Below the pieces are notes generated by a model. That model did no database searches, was not told where the DNA came from, and saw nothing but the letters and a program-made list of their open reading frames with translations. Source: Ursus arctos (Eukaryota > Chordata > Mammalia > Carnivora > Ursidae). From it: a stretch of DNA of 64,000 bases. Position 1 is the stretch's first letter, and every line of letters starts with the position of its first letter. The position numbers and the translations under genes are program-made. The stretch is from positions 44,280,475-44,344,474 of the forward strand of contig NW_026622808.1 of assembly GCF_023065955.2 (NCBI RefSeq), given 5' to 3'. This document shows, in pieces, positions 32,700-43,039 of the stretch.

Positions 32700-33325
32700 A
32701 GTCACATCAAAATTTGACCATGGCATTAGGCTTGCCTGGTGTTGTCAAGAAGCATAAGGTGGCCAACCTCTTTAGATTTCCCTGAGAGCAAAAATGGCTC
32801 ATTAGGCTGGGACTCCTTCTACAATCTCAACCAAGGGCTTTGGAATGAAGTTGACTCTACCCCCAGGTCCAGGTGTAGATCTTGCCACCCAGGCCTATGC
32901 CCGCTGAAGAATTCCTCCCTTGCCTGTATGTTTAGCTCATAAACGGGCACACCACCAAATCAGGCCAATCAGAGATTCAACTAGAGGTATTTTTTGTAAG
33001 CTCCAAGAAAAGCAGGCACTCTGTCCCCTCCCTGGACACAAACGAGGGATTATATATTCTGAAAAGTGTTGATGTTTATGTTGGGAGCATAGGGAGTGAG
33101 ACTGCCAAAAACAATTTCTGGCAAGTAGAAACTGGAGTTCAGAAATGGAAAAAGAAGCTAAGTCCTGGTAACATATTTGAGGCACCTGGATCAAAGTTTA
33201 CCTGAAGCCTGCTGGGCTTTGCAAGGCCATGAGCCAATAAACATTCCTTCGTGTTTCCAGTTTGGAGTGGGTTTTCTTTTGCTTTCAACAAAAAGATTCT
33301 AACTGATATGCTATAAAACACCAAT
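32700..33325 (+). repeat. ancient LTR-like dispersed repeat, family uncertain
   Basis: GGGCTTTGGAATGAAGTTGA, CCCCCAGGTCCAGGTGTAGA, CAGGCCAATCAGAGATTCAA and the end GAGCCAATAAACATTCCTTC ... CTAACTGATA follow a remembered old mammalian repeat. The AATAAA near the end fits an LTR. Confidence 0.45.
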
Positions 33326-33956
33326 AACGTCATGTCAGTCTCCTGTTTAAAAATCCTCCGGTAGTTTATTTTCTTCAAGATAAATTCAAACTTGTGAGCT
33401 TAGCACAAGATCTGACCCTTCTTACACTGACATCTTCCGTCTGGGAATACCCAATTTCTTTGGATTCGTCCAACACAGTGTGTTGTTGTTTTTTAACCTA
33501 CGTGCTCTGCATATATCAGCATAGCAGAGTTCCAAAAGAGAGAGTTTCAGTTCCATTATCTGTAAATTGGGAATAAGAGCAGCCTGTTCCCTACCGGTTG
33601 TCGTAATGGTTCCCATGAGTGATAGTATGTGTAAAGTATTTAATGCATGATAACTTCTCAATAAATGTTTATTAAATGCAAAAACTAACTGAAAAATATT
33701 AATTAAGGAAGGAATTGCCTGAAGTCCTGGATGATCTGTGTGATAAATTAAGTGCTTTTGAGGAATATGTACACTTCCAGACCTTCTCCCCACCATGTTG
33801 GAATTTTTACACCGAAATGATAGAAAAATAATTTCTAATTAAGTAAGCTCTGAAATTGAAAGGGGGAGAGGAGACCTTTTGGCTCCCTTATTCTTAGAGG
33901 GAATCACTGTTTGTCTTTTATTTAATAAGTTCTGCTCTTTGCCTCAGAAGTCCCAG
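33326..33956. other. unassigned stretch
   Basis: Unique. A 124-codon minus-strand open frame (33422-33796) has no recognised feature. Confidence 0.35.
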
Positions 33957-33970
33957 TTATTAGTGTCTTT

Positions 33971-34175
33971 TTTTTTTTTTTAAGATTTTATTTATTTATT
34001 TGACAGAGAGAGAGACAGCCAGAGAGAGTGGGGACACAAACAGGGGGAGTGGGAGAGGAAGAAGCAGGTTCTCAGTGGAGCAGGGAGCCTGATGTGGGGC
34101 TCGATCCCAGGACCCTGGGATCACACCCTGAGCTGAAGGCAGACACTTAACGACTGAGCCACCCAGGTGCCCCCC
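33971..34175 (-). mobile_element. Can-SINE, antisense
   Basis: Poly-T, TAAGATTTTATTTATTTATT, CCCTGGGATCACACCCTGAG, GAGCCACCCAGGTGCCCCC. The 14-base TTATTAGTGTCTTT at 33957-33970 and 34178-34191 is a perfect target duplication. Confidence 0.96.
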
Positions 34176-34238
34176 AATTATTAGTGTCTTTGTAGAATTA
34201 TTCATTCTAATAGAACATATTCTTTGCTTCTAAGCTCT

Positions 34239-34503
34239 TTTTTTTTTAATACCAGTATAGTTAACATACAGTGTTATATTAGTTTCAGGTGTACAATACA
34301 GTGATCCAACACTTCTATACATTACTCAGTGGTCAGCAAGTTACTTTTAATCCCCTTCACCTATTTCACCCATCCCCCCACCCAGCTCCCCTCTGGTAAT
34401 CATTAGTTTGTTCTCTATAGTTAAGAATCTGATTGTTTTTTTCCTTTTACTTGGTTCTTTGTTTCTTAAATTCCACATTTAAGTGAGATCATATAGTATT
34501 TGC
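34239..34503 (-). mobile_element. L1 3' end, antisense
   Basis: Poly-T, GTATAGTTAACATACAGTGT, ATTAGTTTCAGGTGTACAAT and TTAAATTCCACATTTAAGTG are the reverse complement of an L1 3' UTR related to the one at 3622. Confidence 0.8.
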
Positions 34504-34779
34504 TGAAATTCCATTCTTAATGAATTCACTGAATTCCTAATTTAGGCCCTTTTCCAATGAATCCTGTTGAAGTCTATGGGCCTACCGCAGCCTCAGTAAA
34601 GTCAGCTGAGGGTCCAAGACACACGAAGTGCCCTGGGTGAACCATAACGTATGGCTCAGTTCTCATTCTCTTAGCTTCTAGAGATCTGTCCTTGTAGCAT
34701 TGTGATGACGTTAGTGTCACGATAAAGGATGTGGAGTGGCAGAGTGGTTAGGCCTTTGGTTCAGGAGCTATGCTGACCA

Positions 34780-35280
34780 GTACTCTTGCTGCAAGTCATA
34801 CATAGTCGCTGACTACTTGAAATGTGGCTACCAGGATTGCAGAACTACATTTTTTTATTTTATTTAATTTTATATTAAATTTAACTTAAAATATGGACAC
34901 CCCATTCCGTTATGGGAAACTTTTAAGTATGCTTAGAACAATTTGGTTATGTGAATCTTCTTTTTCAACTGTAAATTTTATGAAATCTAAATACAGATTA
35001 AGTATTTCTGCTGAAAATTTAACCTTCAAATGGAGATGTGCTCTAAGTGTAAAATCACACTAGATTTCAAAACTTAATATGGTTAAAAAGAATGTTAAAT
35101 ATCTCATTAAGAAACATTACATTGATTATATATTGAAATGATAATATTTTGGGTATATTAAGTAGAAAATACTGTTAAAATTAATTTCATCTGTTTTTCC
35201 TTACTTTCTAATTATAGTTACCAGAAAATTAAAAATCGTATGGCTTGCATTATGTTTCTATAGGGCAGCACTGCTCTAGA
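34780..35280. repeat. possible hAT-type DNA transposon remnant
   Basis: CTACTTGAAATGTGGCTACC, then TTTTATTTAATTTTATATTA, and the far end TATAGGGCAGCACTGC resemble the old element whose ends read 'cagtgctgtccaatag'. The middle is too decayed to confirm. Confidence 0.35.
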
Positions 35281-35289
35281 GTAAACTCA

Positions 35290-35375
35290 TCTAGTTGAAA
35301 TCTTGGTTCTTACAAGCTGTGTGACCTTGGGCAAGTCAATTTAACCTCTTGGCTAAGTGAGATTTTAAGAGTCAT
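35290..35375 (+). repeat. MIR SINE fragment
   Basis: ACAAGCTGTGTGACCTTGGG followed by CAAGTCAATTTAACCTCTT is the MIR core, nearly unchanged. Confidence 0.75.
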
Positions 35376-35644
35376 GTTCATCTTTTGCTCCCTATTTTTT
35401 AAGAATATCATGACTTAATACATATTTTGTGCTTCACATAATGACAAATGGTAGTAAGCAATACCTATTAGCCTTAATGTATTTAATGTGTACAAATTAT
35501 TATTGCTTTGCATATTTATTATCTGTGCTACAATTTTCATTTCAGAAAAGATCAAAATGCTATTACCATATTTTTCCATTACGTGGGGCCACACTCCTCT
35601 GTTCTAAAAATATTAAAAATATTAACCAAAACAATTAGGAAATT
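35376..35644. other. unassigned stretch
   Basis: AT-rich, nothing recognised. Confidence 0.35.
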
Positions 35645-35785
35645 GGGTGGTATGCGAGAAAGAACACTGTCTCTGGAGTCAAGGTCAAGGTGTGTGCCTG
35701 TTCATTCCTGATCTTCTGTAGTCTCACTGTGTGACCTTGTTCCACTCATTCTTTGTGTCTGGTCTCATTTTCTTCTTATAGAAGT
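35645..35785 (+). repeat. MIR SINE fragment
   Basis: GAAAGAACACTGTCTCTGGA, GTCTCACTGTGTGACCTTG and GTCTCATTTTCTTCTTATAG are sense MIR blocks in order. Confidence 0.55.
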
Positions 35786-36144
35786 CACTGATGCTGGAGT
35801 AGATGATCTCTCAGCTCCTTTTCAGATAAAAAATCCTGAAATTCCTTGGAAATTGAAGACCATGAAGCCATATATAGGTTGGAAAGAAACCCAATTGGTA
35901 AAGTGGGAAGAGGGAAAGAAGAGCAAAGTGTTTAAAACTACAAGTTCTTTCAGTGGGGTTCTCAGTGTAGGTCTTTTCCAAATAAGTTCCAAGGCTCAGT
36001 TAACTCAGCTAAGGAGGACCCAAGATGCATAAAGTGGCTCTGAATCAACTGTGTTGTAGGATTCAGTTCTCATTTTCCTAGATGCTAACACTATATTAGT
36101 GTAGCATTAAAGGAGGCAGAGTGAAAAGGTAGTAGTTTACTTAA
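35786..36144. other. unassigned stretch
   Basis: Unique. 35985-36100 shares words (AGCTAAGGAGGACCCAAGAT, ATTCAGTTCTCATTTTCCTA) with 34600-34690 (AGCTGAGGGTCCAAGACA, GGCTCAGTTCTCATTCTCTT), suggesting an unnamed repeat or old duplication. Confidence 0.35.
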
Positions 36145-36355
36145 TAATACTTACTAGTTAATGCATAAATTTCTTACTATAAGCCAGGCACTGTTCCTTT
36201 CAATTTACAAACACTCACAACCCTATGAGGTAAGTTTTAGGATAGGTTCTAGCTCCTGATGAGACATGCAAGAGAAAGAACTAAAACTGCCCAAGGTCAC
36301 ACTGCAGGCACTGAATTCAAACCCAGGTGGTCTGACTCCCATGGCTTCATGCTGC
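36145..36355 (-). repeat. MIR SINE, antisense
   Basis: CTATAAGCCAGGCACTGTTC, CTCACAACCCTATGAGGTAA, TGCCCAAGGTCACACTGCAG and TTCAAACCCAGGTGGTCTGA cover most of the reverse-complement MIR. Confidence 0.85.
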
Positions 36356-36747
36356 ACATGGTGCTGTGTTGTGCTGGCCCCCTGGTGCCCAGCACCAGGT
36401 CCAGTGTTAGGGTTACTGGGGAAAATGTGACATATGGTTCCTCCCCTCATAGAGGCTAGAGTGTTTTTGCAGAGATGATACATTTTAAATGCACAAAGAG
36501 CTACTGTTTTTTTGCATATTTATGAGGTACAAGGCATTATGTGAAGCATGTGTTATAGATCATTTCATATTATTTTTTACAAAAAAGGAGGAAATCTACC
36601 ACAAATGCTAGAAAGATGGGAGGAGTAATGTAACAGTACGAAACTGGGGACCTTGACCTATTTAGGCGCATAAAGAACATCCAGGGACTTCCTCCTTAAG
36701 AAAGAGAAATTTCAGCTGACACCTGAGGTTGCATAAGAGCTGAACAG

Positions 36748-36751
<4 letters not shown>
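36356..36751. other. unassigned stretch
   Basis: Unique; nothing recognised. Confidence 0.35.

Positions 36752-36799
<48 letters not shown>
36752..36799. repeat. (GT)n microsatellite
   Basis: Twenty-four uninterrupted units. Confidence 0.98.
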
Positions 36800-36800
<1 letters not shown>

Positions 36801-37024
36801 GGTGGCTACTAGCAGGAATGATGGAGAGTATTCTGGACAAACACCCCTGATGTGTTGCACTCAGTGTGTGTATATGCAGTCTGTAAAATTTCAAGGCTGT
36901 TTTAAGTCCTAGTATTGTGCTTTTAACATCAGCTCCACCAACATATCTGCAAGGAAACTATCTGACTGACTCTCCCAATCAAGCCGATAACGTTAAGTTT
37001 CAGTTTATTTGCAAGATTTTGGGA

Positions 37025-37130
37025 TAAATACCTGACTCTCACCAGATTATAAGATTCATCAGGGCAGGCACCAAGTTTCTTTTGCTCAACATTTTATTTC
37101 TAGCACTCAAAATTTGTTAAATAAATGATT
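37025..37130 (+). repeat. L2 LINE 3' end
   Basis: AGATTATAAGATTCATCAGG, GCAGGCACCAAGTTTCTTTT and TTGTTAAATAAATGATTC fit the last hundred bases of L2. Confidence 0.55.
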
Positions 37131-37699
37131 CAAGGGGTCTTTTCAGACAAATATTGTTATTAGCTTAAAATTATCACTATGCGTTCACATTTATCCCTTA
37201 AAGCATACAGCGCCACATGCAATAAAAATGAATTTTGGATTATGGACCATTGCAATCTGCTAATAGGGCACACAGAGTTGGCCTTGCCTGCCTTTCTAGC
37301 AAGCAAAGCCTTTAAAAATGATCTATATTCATGTTGTTTTCTAAGTAATATACATTATGCAAAAGCACACTGACAGGCCTATGAATGAGTTGGTAAAATA
37401 GTCAATCAAAAAGTTTCTTTATTCTTTGAAGAAAAATGAGTAACTATCTTCTAAAAAATAAATTATAGACCCCTTACTAGTGATTCTTTGATTTTTCTAG
37501 GTAGTGAATCAAATATATTATTTATAATTAGTTTCTTGGTTTTTTTCCTGCATAGTTTTCCCTTTTTAAATCTCAAAGAGATTAAGAAGTAATGTGTTTT
37601 GTCATATGGAAAATGAAAGAACCAGATGAAAGAGTATATATTTTATAATTTCATGTGAAGGCCGAACAGGCAAAATTAATCCACTATTAAATGTAAAGG
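37131..37699. other. unassigned stretch
   Basis: Unique, AT-rich, unusually free of recognisable repeats. Confidence 0.4.
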
Positions 37700-37850
37700 T
37701 AGTAGTAATCTTTGAGAGAGCAGAGCTTGGGGGGTTTCTTGGTCAAGGGGTCATCATGTGGGTGTGTTCAGTTTGTGAAACCTCGTCCATCTGTACAATT
37801 ATGATGTGTGCACCCTTCCTGATCGATGTTGTACTTCAATAAAGTTATAC
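37700..37850 (+). repeat. old L1 3' end
   Basis: CAGTTTGTGAAACCTCGTCC, CTGTACAATTATGATGTGTG and TGTTGTACTTCAATAAAGTT match the tail of old L1M-type elements. Confidence 0.6.
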
Positions 37851-38184
37851 AAATTCAGACACATATGAGTGTTTTGAAGCAAGGAATTCACCATGTTCTG
37901 GGAGATTTCCAATGACTTAGATGGAAGGCCATATTAAAAGGACAGAGAATTAAATACTTCAGAGGAAGGCCCAAGAGAGGCTGGTTGAAGGGACAGCATT
38001 GGATTCTGGCCAATATATTTAAGAAGAGATGCTGTGTGCTCCTCCACACTCAAGTGGCTTGCTGTGGTGTCCAGGAAAGTTGAGAAACGCTGGAGAGACT
38101 TGGAGGCAATGTTCCAACACTGGCAGGCTGGCCCCTGAGCCTGACTCCTGACCCCTGCACTCGACTGTGGGCGATGCCATTGGT
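37851..38184. other. unassigned stretch
   Basis: Unique; nothing recognised. Confidence 0.35.
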
Positions 38185-38350
38185 CTTCCAACCTGGCTGC
38201 AATTGCAAATACCTGGGAGCTTTAAAGAAACAATGCCAGGGGCCCATCTGCAGGGATTTCCAGATGAAATTAATGTGGAGGCTGGGCATTAGGATATTTT
38301 TATCTCCTGTGGTAATTCTGATATGAATCAAAGTTTGAGAATTGCTGTTC
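38185..38350 (+). repeat. MER5-like hAT remnant
   Basis: CAAATACCTGGGAGCTTTAA, GGGCATTAGGATATTTTTAT, GGTAATTCTGATATGAATCA and GTTTGAGAATTGCTG match MER5 blocks in order. Confidence 0.65.
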
Positions 38351-38633
38351 TTTTCTATATGATTATACAGTTGCCCCTTGAGCAACATAGGGTTTGGGGG
38401 TCCCAACTACCACCCAGGTGAAAATCCACTTGTAACTCTGACGTCCCCAAACTACTAATAGCCTACAACTGTTGACCAGAAGCCTCACCGGTAAGAGTCA
38501 ATTAAGACATATTTTTGTACGTTGTATGTGTTACATACTGTATTCTTAAAGTACACTAGAGGAAAGAAAATGTATTAAAATCATAAGGAAGAGAAAATAC
38601 CTTTACAGTACTGCATCGTAAAGAATCCATGTA

Positions 38634-39504
38634 GAGGCAGTGTGCTCAGTGGTCCCTGGATCTTCTCTTGCTTCAACAGTGTATGCATAGAACAGACCCA
38701 GGGATGCCCCTTCTTCTAGTCTCCTCCCACCCTCCAATCTCTTCCAGTGGGAACCTTTGGAACCATCTTCTCAGTCATCCCCTGCCTCTGGGATCAGCTC
38801 ACACCATCTTTTGAGCTTAGCTCCTTACTGCTGATCAACCAAGAGCTCCCACATTGCTCAGCATTATCTCACTGAGTTGGAAGCTGCTGTCAGCTACCTG
38901 GTCAAAGTGCATTTGCAGTCCTCCTACACTTATCTCTCTCTGGGCTTCTATTTTGACCTCGAGGATGTGGCTCTGGAGGGCCTGGGCCACTTCTTCCAGG
39001 AGTTGGCTGAGGAGAAGCTTAAAGATACCAAACCAGCACCCTCTTCCAGGACCTGCAGAAGCCATCTCAGGACGGGTGGGGTAAAAACCCGAGGTCATGA
39101 AAGTTGCTATGATCCTGGAGAAGAACCCAAAGCAGGTCCTTTTGGATCTGCATGCCTTGGGTTCTCCTGGTGCGGACCCCCAGCTCCGTGACTTCCTGGA
39201 GAGCCACTTCCTGGATGAGGAGGTGAAATTCATCAAGGAGATGGCGACCACCTGACCCGCCTCTGCAGGCTGGGCTCCAGACTGGACTGAGCAAGTAGCT
39301 TTTTGAAAGGCTTATCTTCAAGCATAATTAGGAGCTTCAGGAGCCCAGCAGCCCTGGAGGGGCCCCTCTGGCATTCCTCTGGTGGCAGGGCTGCTGTCTG
39401 AATCTCTCCCCATAGCCACTAGGCAGCTTTTTAACCACCCTGGAGGCCTCTCTCTAGCTATGGACCAAATGGGAACAATAAAGCTTTTTGCAGGAAAAAA
39501 AAAA
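38634..39504 (+). pseudogene. FTL: processed pseudogene of ferritin light chain
   Basis: An intronless copy of the whole FTL mRNA: 5' UTR with iron-responsive element, coding part (38841-39331), 3' UTR, AATAAA signal (39477-39482) and poly-A (39494-39504). The start codon is AAG (38841-38843). The body keeps Leu-Gly-Phe-Tyr-Phe-Asp followed by Glu-Asp-Val-Ala-Leu-Glu. Around 39020-39045 two deletions (about 21 and 10 bases) remove the RLLKMQNQRGGR part and shift the frame, and more small indels follow. In life FTL forms the light subunit of the iron-storage cage. This retrocopy cannot make it. The insertion-site words AAGAATCCATGTA and AAAAATCTAAGTATA may be a decayed target duplication. Confidence 0.96.
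38662..38693 (+). promoter_or_regulatory. relic iron-responsive element (IRE) of the FTL retrocopy
   Basis: TTGCTTCAACAGTGTATGCA carries the CAGTGT hexaloop (38677-38682) and the bulge C six bases 5' of it in TTGCTTCAA. In FTL mRNA this hairpin binds iron regulatory proteins and blocks translation when iron is low. Here it lies in a dead copy; the 3' arm (ATGCATAGAACAG) is mutated. Confidence 0.8.
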
Positions 39505-39570
39505 TCTAAGTATAAATGGACCCAACCAGTTCAAGAAATTCAAACCCATGTTGTTCAAGGACCAAATGTA

Positions 39571-39889
39571 TTAGATTATGTTATACTTTACCATAGTCTA
39601 ATACTACACTATGCCATGCCGAGCTATGTTGTGCTTTGCTACAGTATAGTACACAGCTCCCTAATGTTATGTATTGCCTAAAAATACATATATTTGTAAG
39701 ATAAAGAAATGCATGAAAATGCTAAGCCCCACCTTCAAGATAGTGCTTCCTCCCAGAAGAGAAGAAGGGAGCTGAAACTAGGAAGGATACATGAGTGATC
39801 TTCACATACACATATATATAATATTAATTTTATTTATATTATATGTATTTATAGTTTTCTTAAGCTGGACGGTGGGCGCAGATGAAGTT
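39571..39889. other. unassigned stretch
   Basis: Unique with an AT-rich patch near 39810-39850. Confidence 0.35.
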
Positions 39890-40300
39890 GAAATCAAGCA
39901 TTCATTATAGTTATTTGTTGAGCTCCACCCTTGTCCCAGGTTTTTTTCTAGGTTCTGCAGGGGAAAAACAAAAAAACCAAACCAAACCAAAACTAGACAA
40001 AAACTTTGACTTCACGGAGCTAATATTTTAGTTAGGGTAACCAGGTAATGAATTAATATACAACTAAATATATACCTTATGTGATCAGCGCTATGGAGAA
40101 AAACAAAGCAGGATAATGAGCTATGAGATGCTGAGATTGGGGGAGGGAGACATGGCTCTTTCATGTAGGGTTGTGAGGAAAGCCCTCTCTGATAAGGACA
40201 GGCCTGAAGAACTCAGGGAAGAGAGTCAAATAGATATTTAAGAGAAGAGTATTGAAGGCAGAGAAACCTCCGAGTGCTAATGATCCAGGAGCCAATATTG
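39890..40300 (-). repeat. L2 LINE 3' region, antisense
   Basis: CATTCATTATAGTTATTTGT, GACTTCACGGAGCTAATATT, CAGCGCTATGGAGAAAAACA, AGGAAAGCCCTCTCTGATAA and CAGGCCTGAAGAACTCAGGG run in reverse-complement L2 order over 400 bases, the best L2 antisense copy here. Confidence 0.75.
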
Positions 40301-40335
40301 AAACAGGAGTGGTGGGGGACAGTAGGAAAGGGGGA

Positions 40336-40543
40336 GGGGCACCTGGGTGGCTCAGTCCTTAAGCGTCTGCCTTAGGCTCAGGTCATGATCCCAGGGTCCT
40401 GGAATCAAGCCCTGCATCGGGCTCCCTGCTCGGAGGGAAGCCTGCCTCTCCCTCTCCCACTGCCCCTGCTGGTGTTCCCTCTCTCTCTCTGTGTCTCTCT
40501 CTGTCAAATAAATAAAATGTAAAAAAAAAAAAAAAAAAAAAAA
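40336..40543 (+). mobile_element. Can-SINE, sense
   Basis: GGGGCACCTGGGTGGCTCAG head, CATGATCCCAGGGTCCTGG, CT-rich tract, AAATAAAATG and a 23-base poly-A. G-rich words (AGGAAAGGGGG / AAGGAGAGGGGG) flank it. Confidence 0.96.
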
Positions 40544-40690
40544 GGAGAGGGGGAGAATGGTTGGGCAGGCAGGGGAAGGCTCTCACAAAAGGCTGGGAGG
40601 CCAGTGTGGGGATTATGCATTTTATTCTCTATGAGATAGGCTTCCTAGAAAAGCCCTATTCTTTGTTCCTTTTGTATCTGCCTTCAACTT

Positions 40691-40877
40691 TTTCTTTTAA
40701 AGATTTTATTATTATTTATTTGCCAGAGAGAGAGAGCAAGAGCGAGCACGAACAGGCAGAGTGGCAGGCAGAGGGCTGCTGAGCAAGGAGCCTGATGCAG
40801 GGCTCCATCCTAGGACCCGTGGATCAGGACCTGAGCTGAAGGCAGATGCTTAAAGACTGAGCCACCCAAGCATCCCT
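40691..40877 (-). mobile_element. Can-SINE, antisense
   Basis: TTCTTTTAAAGATTTTATTA, GCCAGAGAGAGAGAGCAAG, GAGCTGAAGGCAGATGC, GAGCCACCCAAGCATCCC. TGCCTTCAACTTTT (40679-40692) and TGCTTTCAACTTTT (40876-40889) form the target duplication. Confidence 0.93.
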
Positions 40878-41038
40878 GCTTTCAACTTTTCTAATATGTT
40901 TTTAAAAATAGAGATGTTATCAGACACAGATATTGCATCACATTAGATTCATCATCAATGTGATAAGAGGGGCTTGGGACAACTGAGGACCCCATGAGGG
41001 TAAATTTGTTAAATGTGGGGCAAAAGGACCCAAGAAGG

Positions 41039-41040
<2 letters not shown>

Positions 41041-41082
<42 letters not shown>
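41041..41082. repeat. (GT)n microsatellite
   Basis: Twenty-one uninterrupted units. Confidence 0.98.
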
Positions 41083-41084
<2 letters not shown>

Positions 41085-42189
41085 GGAGTGGTTGCAGAAG
41101 ACAAATTGCACTTTCTCACTATGATGATCAGATAACAGTAGGCAAACAGTGTTCAGGGATGTGCAGGGAGTCCCGATCCCCAGGCAGCAGGCTGGTACAA
41201 TTCTTAGGAGACCAGACGGCATTTTCAATGAAGGCAGAGAGGGAATAACAACTCAGATCTGCATGCAAACAGGACACGCGGATTCTGCCTTTTTTAAGGC
41301 CCCCATTGGAACTGCTTCCCATTTCTTCTGTTTCAGCTCAGCTACAGCTGTGGAAGGGGGGCAGCTATGTTGCATTAGAATCTGAAATGACTTGACTGTT
41401 CTTAGAAGACACTCTAGTAAATTAACTTTTTACAGCCTGACACCATCTTCAGTCCATTTGCTTTGGGGCCAGCACACTGCTCTGAAAAATGTCTATGGGT
41501 GGTACTTTCCATTTGAAGCTCGTAAGGAATATATTGCCTTTGCTATGCTCTCAGCTCCTACTCAGGGGAGATAGAGAATTCTCAAAGCCAAATGCTGAAC
41601 TGCTTATTTCCCTTAGAGGTTTTCAGACAGCACACACAGGTACTGAGGCAAAGCAGAAAAAAATCCTCAAAGAAAGTGTTTTTGTCCCTCACTCAATATG
41701 CTCTGTCTCCAATCTTTGTTAAAATAGGCTCCAGGAAACTAGAAATGATCGCCTTTTACATTTTTACCCTTTATTTCCTTATGTTTCATTTTTTTCTATC
41801 AATTATGGGTATGGAAAGTGGTGACCAAGCTGCCAGACTGTGAAGAATCCATTTAAAACCAATGTGTCTGCTTTTGGCTGAGGGGAGAAAAAAAGCCAAT
41901 TAATAATTTCATTTAAATGTCCACCTGCCAACTTGGATAAAGCTGTAAGGTCGCAGTCCACCAAGAAATCTGGCCTGGTGATAAAGGTTTACTATTCCAT
42001 TTTGGTTTTGCAGGTGATCATCAAAACTAAGAAAGTCAGTGTTTACACTGAATGGTATATAGTAAAAAACTGTCTTTGCAATGATAGGAGGGATTCTAAG
42101 AAGATGGAAGACGTACACAGCAGAGTACAGAAATGCATTTATCGCTTGGGAGAGGATGGAACTCTATTTAATTTATATTTCTAAAGTTT
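41083..42189. other. unassigned, repeat-poor stretch
   Basis: Over 1.1 kb without a recognised repeat. Several overlapping short open frames occur but none has splice-site context or recognised content. Confidence 0.4.
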
Positions 42190-42590
42190 TCCACAGAATA
42201 ATAGTAGTGGATATTTACCGAGCATTTACTGTGTGCCTGGCATGTGTCATATGCTTAAGATCCACATTTTTTAAGCTCGAATGTGGTGCAAGTCACCTGG
42301 GGATCTTGTTAAAATGTAGTTTCTGGTTTTGTAGGTCTGGGGAGAGCTTAAGATTCTGCATTTCTAATAAGCTCTCCAACGATGCTGGTATGCTGGACTT
42401 CCGTCCACAAGTGGCCTAGCAAAGCATTATACAATGCATTACATAATCCAATCAGAGCACAGTCCAGTGAGGTTGTTAGTATCAGCGTCTTTTTGTAATT
42501 CGGGAAACCAAATGTCAGAGAGGTTAGGTCTCAGGTAGGACATGGCAGATATAATTCTGACTCCAGAGCCTCAACGCTCAACATCTTTTA
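42190..42590 (-). repeat. MIR SINE, antisense, split by a MER5-like element
   Basis: TATTTACCGAGCATTTACTG and TGCCTGGCATGTGTCATATG at the left, then after the MER5-like block GAGAGGTTAGGTCTCAGGTA, CATGGCAGATATAATTCTGA and CTCCAGAGCC at the right, in reverse-complement MIR order. Confidence 0.6.
42270..42425 (+). repeat. MER5-like hAT remnant nested in MIR
   Basis: AGTCACCTGGGGATCTTGTT, GTAGGTCTGGGGAGAGCTTA, AGATTCTGCATTTCTAATAA and GATGCTGGTATGCTGGAC are MER5 blocks in order. Confidence 0.7.
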
Positions 42591-43039
42591 ACTGCCTCCT
42601 ATCAAATTGGAGTCCCTCTTGATGGCTTTATCCCGTATTTAATGAATGATTTTTAATAGGTAATAATATGTCTGAGCCTTTTAGTTTCGTCAAATCAGTT
42701 TCCCTTCATTTTAATAGGTTTCTGCAGCCTGAGTAAAGCTCAGTTTATTAAGGGGAGCTTGTTTTCTTCTTTAGACCAGTTCGTAATCACAGACCACACT
42801 GACATTTCCGAGACCGCTTCTGGCATACTAACTGTTTTAAATGTTAGTCTGCTTTCATGGGAGACATTAAGGAGAACATCAATCTCAGCTTAGAAATGTG
42901 CCCTGCATTAAAATGCAGGCTGGAAAAAACATGCAGGCTGGGTAAGGTTTTGTTTTGTTTTGTTTTTTTTAACACTTCCCAAACTAATCATTATGGATAA
43001 TCACATCGTAAATATTCATATTAGGTATTGAAGCAGTTT
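42591..43039. other. unassigned, repeat-poor stretch
   Basis: Unique; includes TTTTG repeats at 42950-42968. The 42770-42945 block looks information-rich. Confidence 0.35.

Larger units (their letters stand above)
38368..39568. mobile_element. Tigger-like Tc1/mariner DNA transposon remnant, split by the FTL pseudogene
   Basis: The left end CAGTTGCCCCTTGAGCAACA and the inverted right end CCATGTTGTTCAAGGACC form terminal inverted repeats of about 28 bases with a few differences. Both ends abut a TA (38366-38367, 39569-39570), the mariner target. The interior (GACCAGAAGCCTCACCGGTA, ACATACTGTATTCTTAAAGT) matches a common non-autonomous mammalian Tigger-type repeat. Its text breaks near 38633 and resumes near 39505 (AGTATAAATGGACCC). 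Confidence 0.8.

Noticed and set aside
38877..39191. 104-codon plus-strand frame resembling ferritin light chain
   Set aside because: It starts at an internal Met, lacks the N-terminus and runs into frameshifts; it is part of the processed pseudogene, not a gene.
38835..39251. 138-codon minus-strand open frame over the ferritin region
   Set aside because: Antisense shadow of the FTL processed pseudogene.
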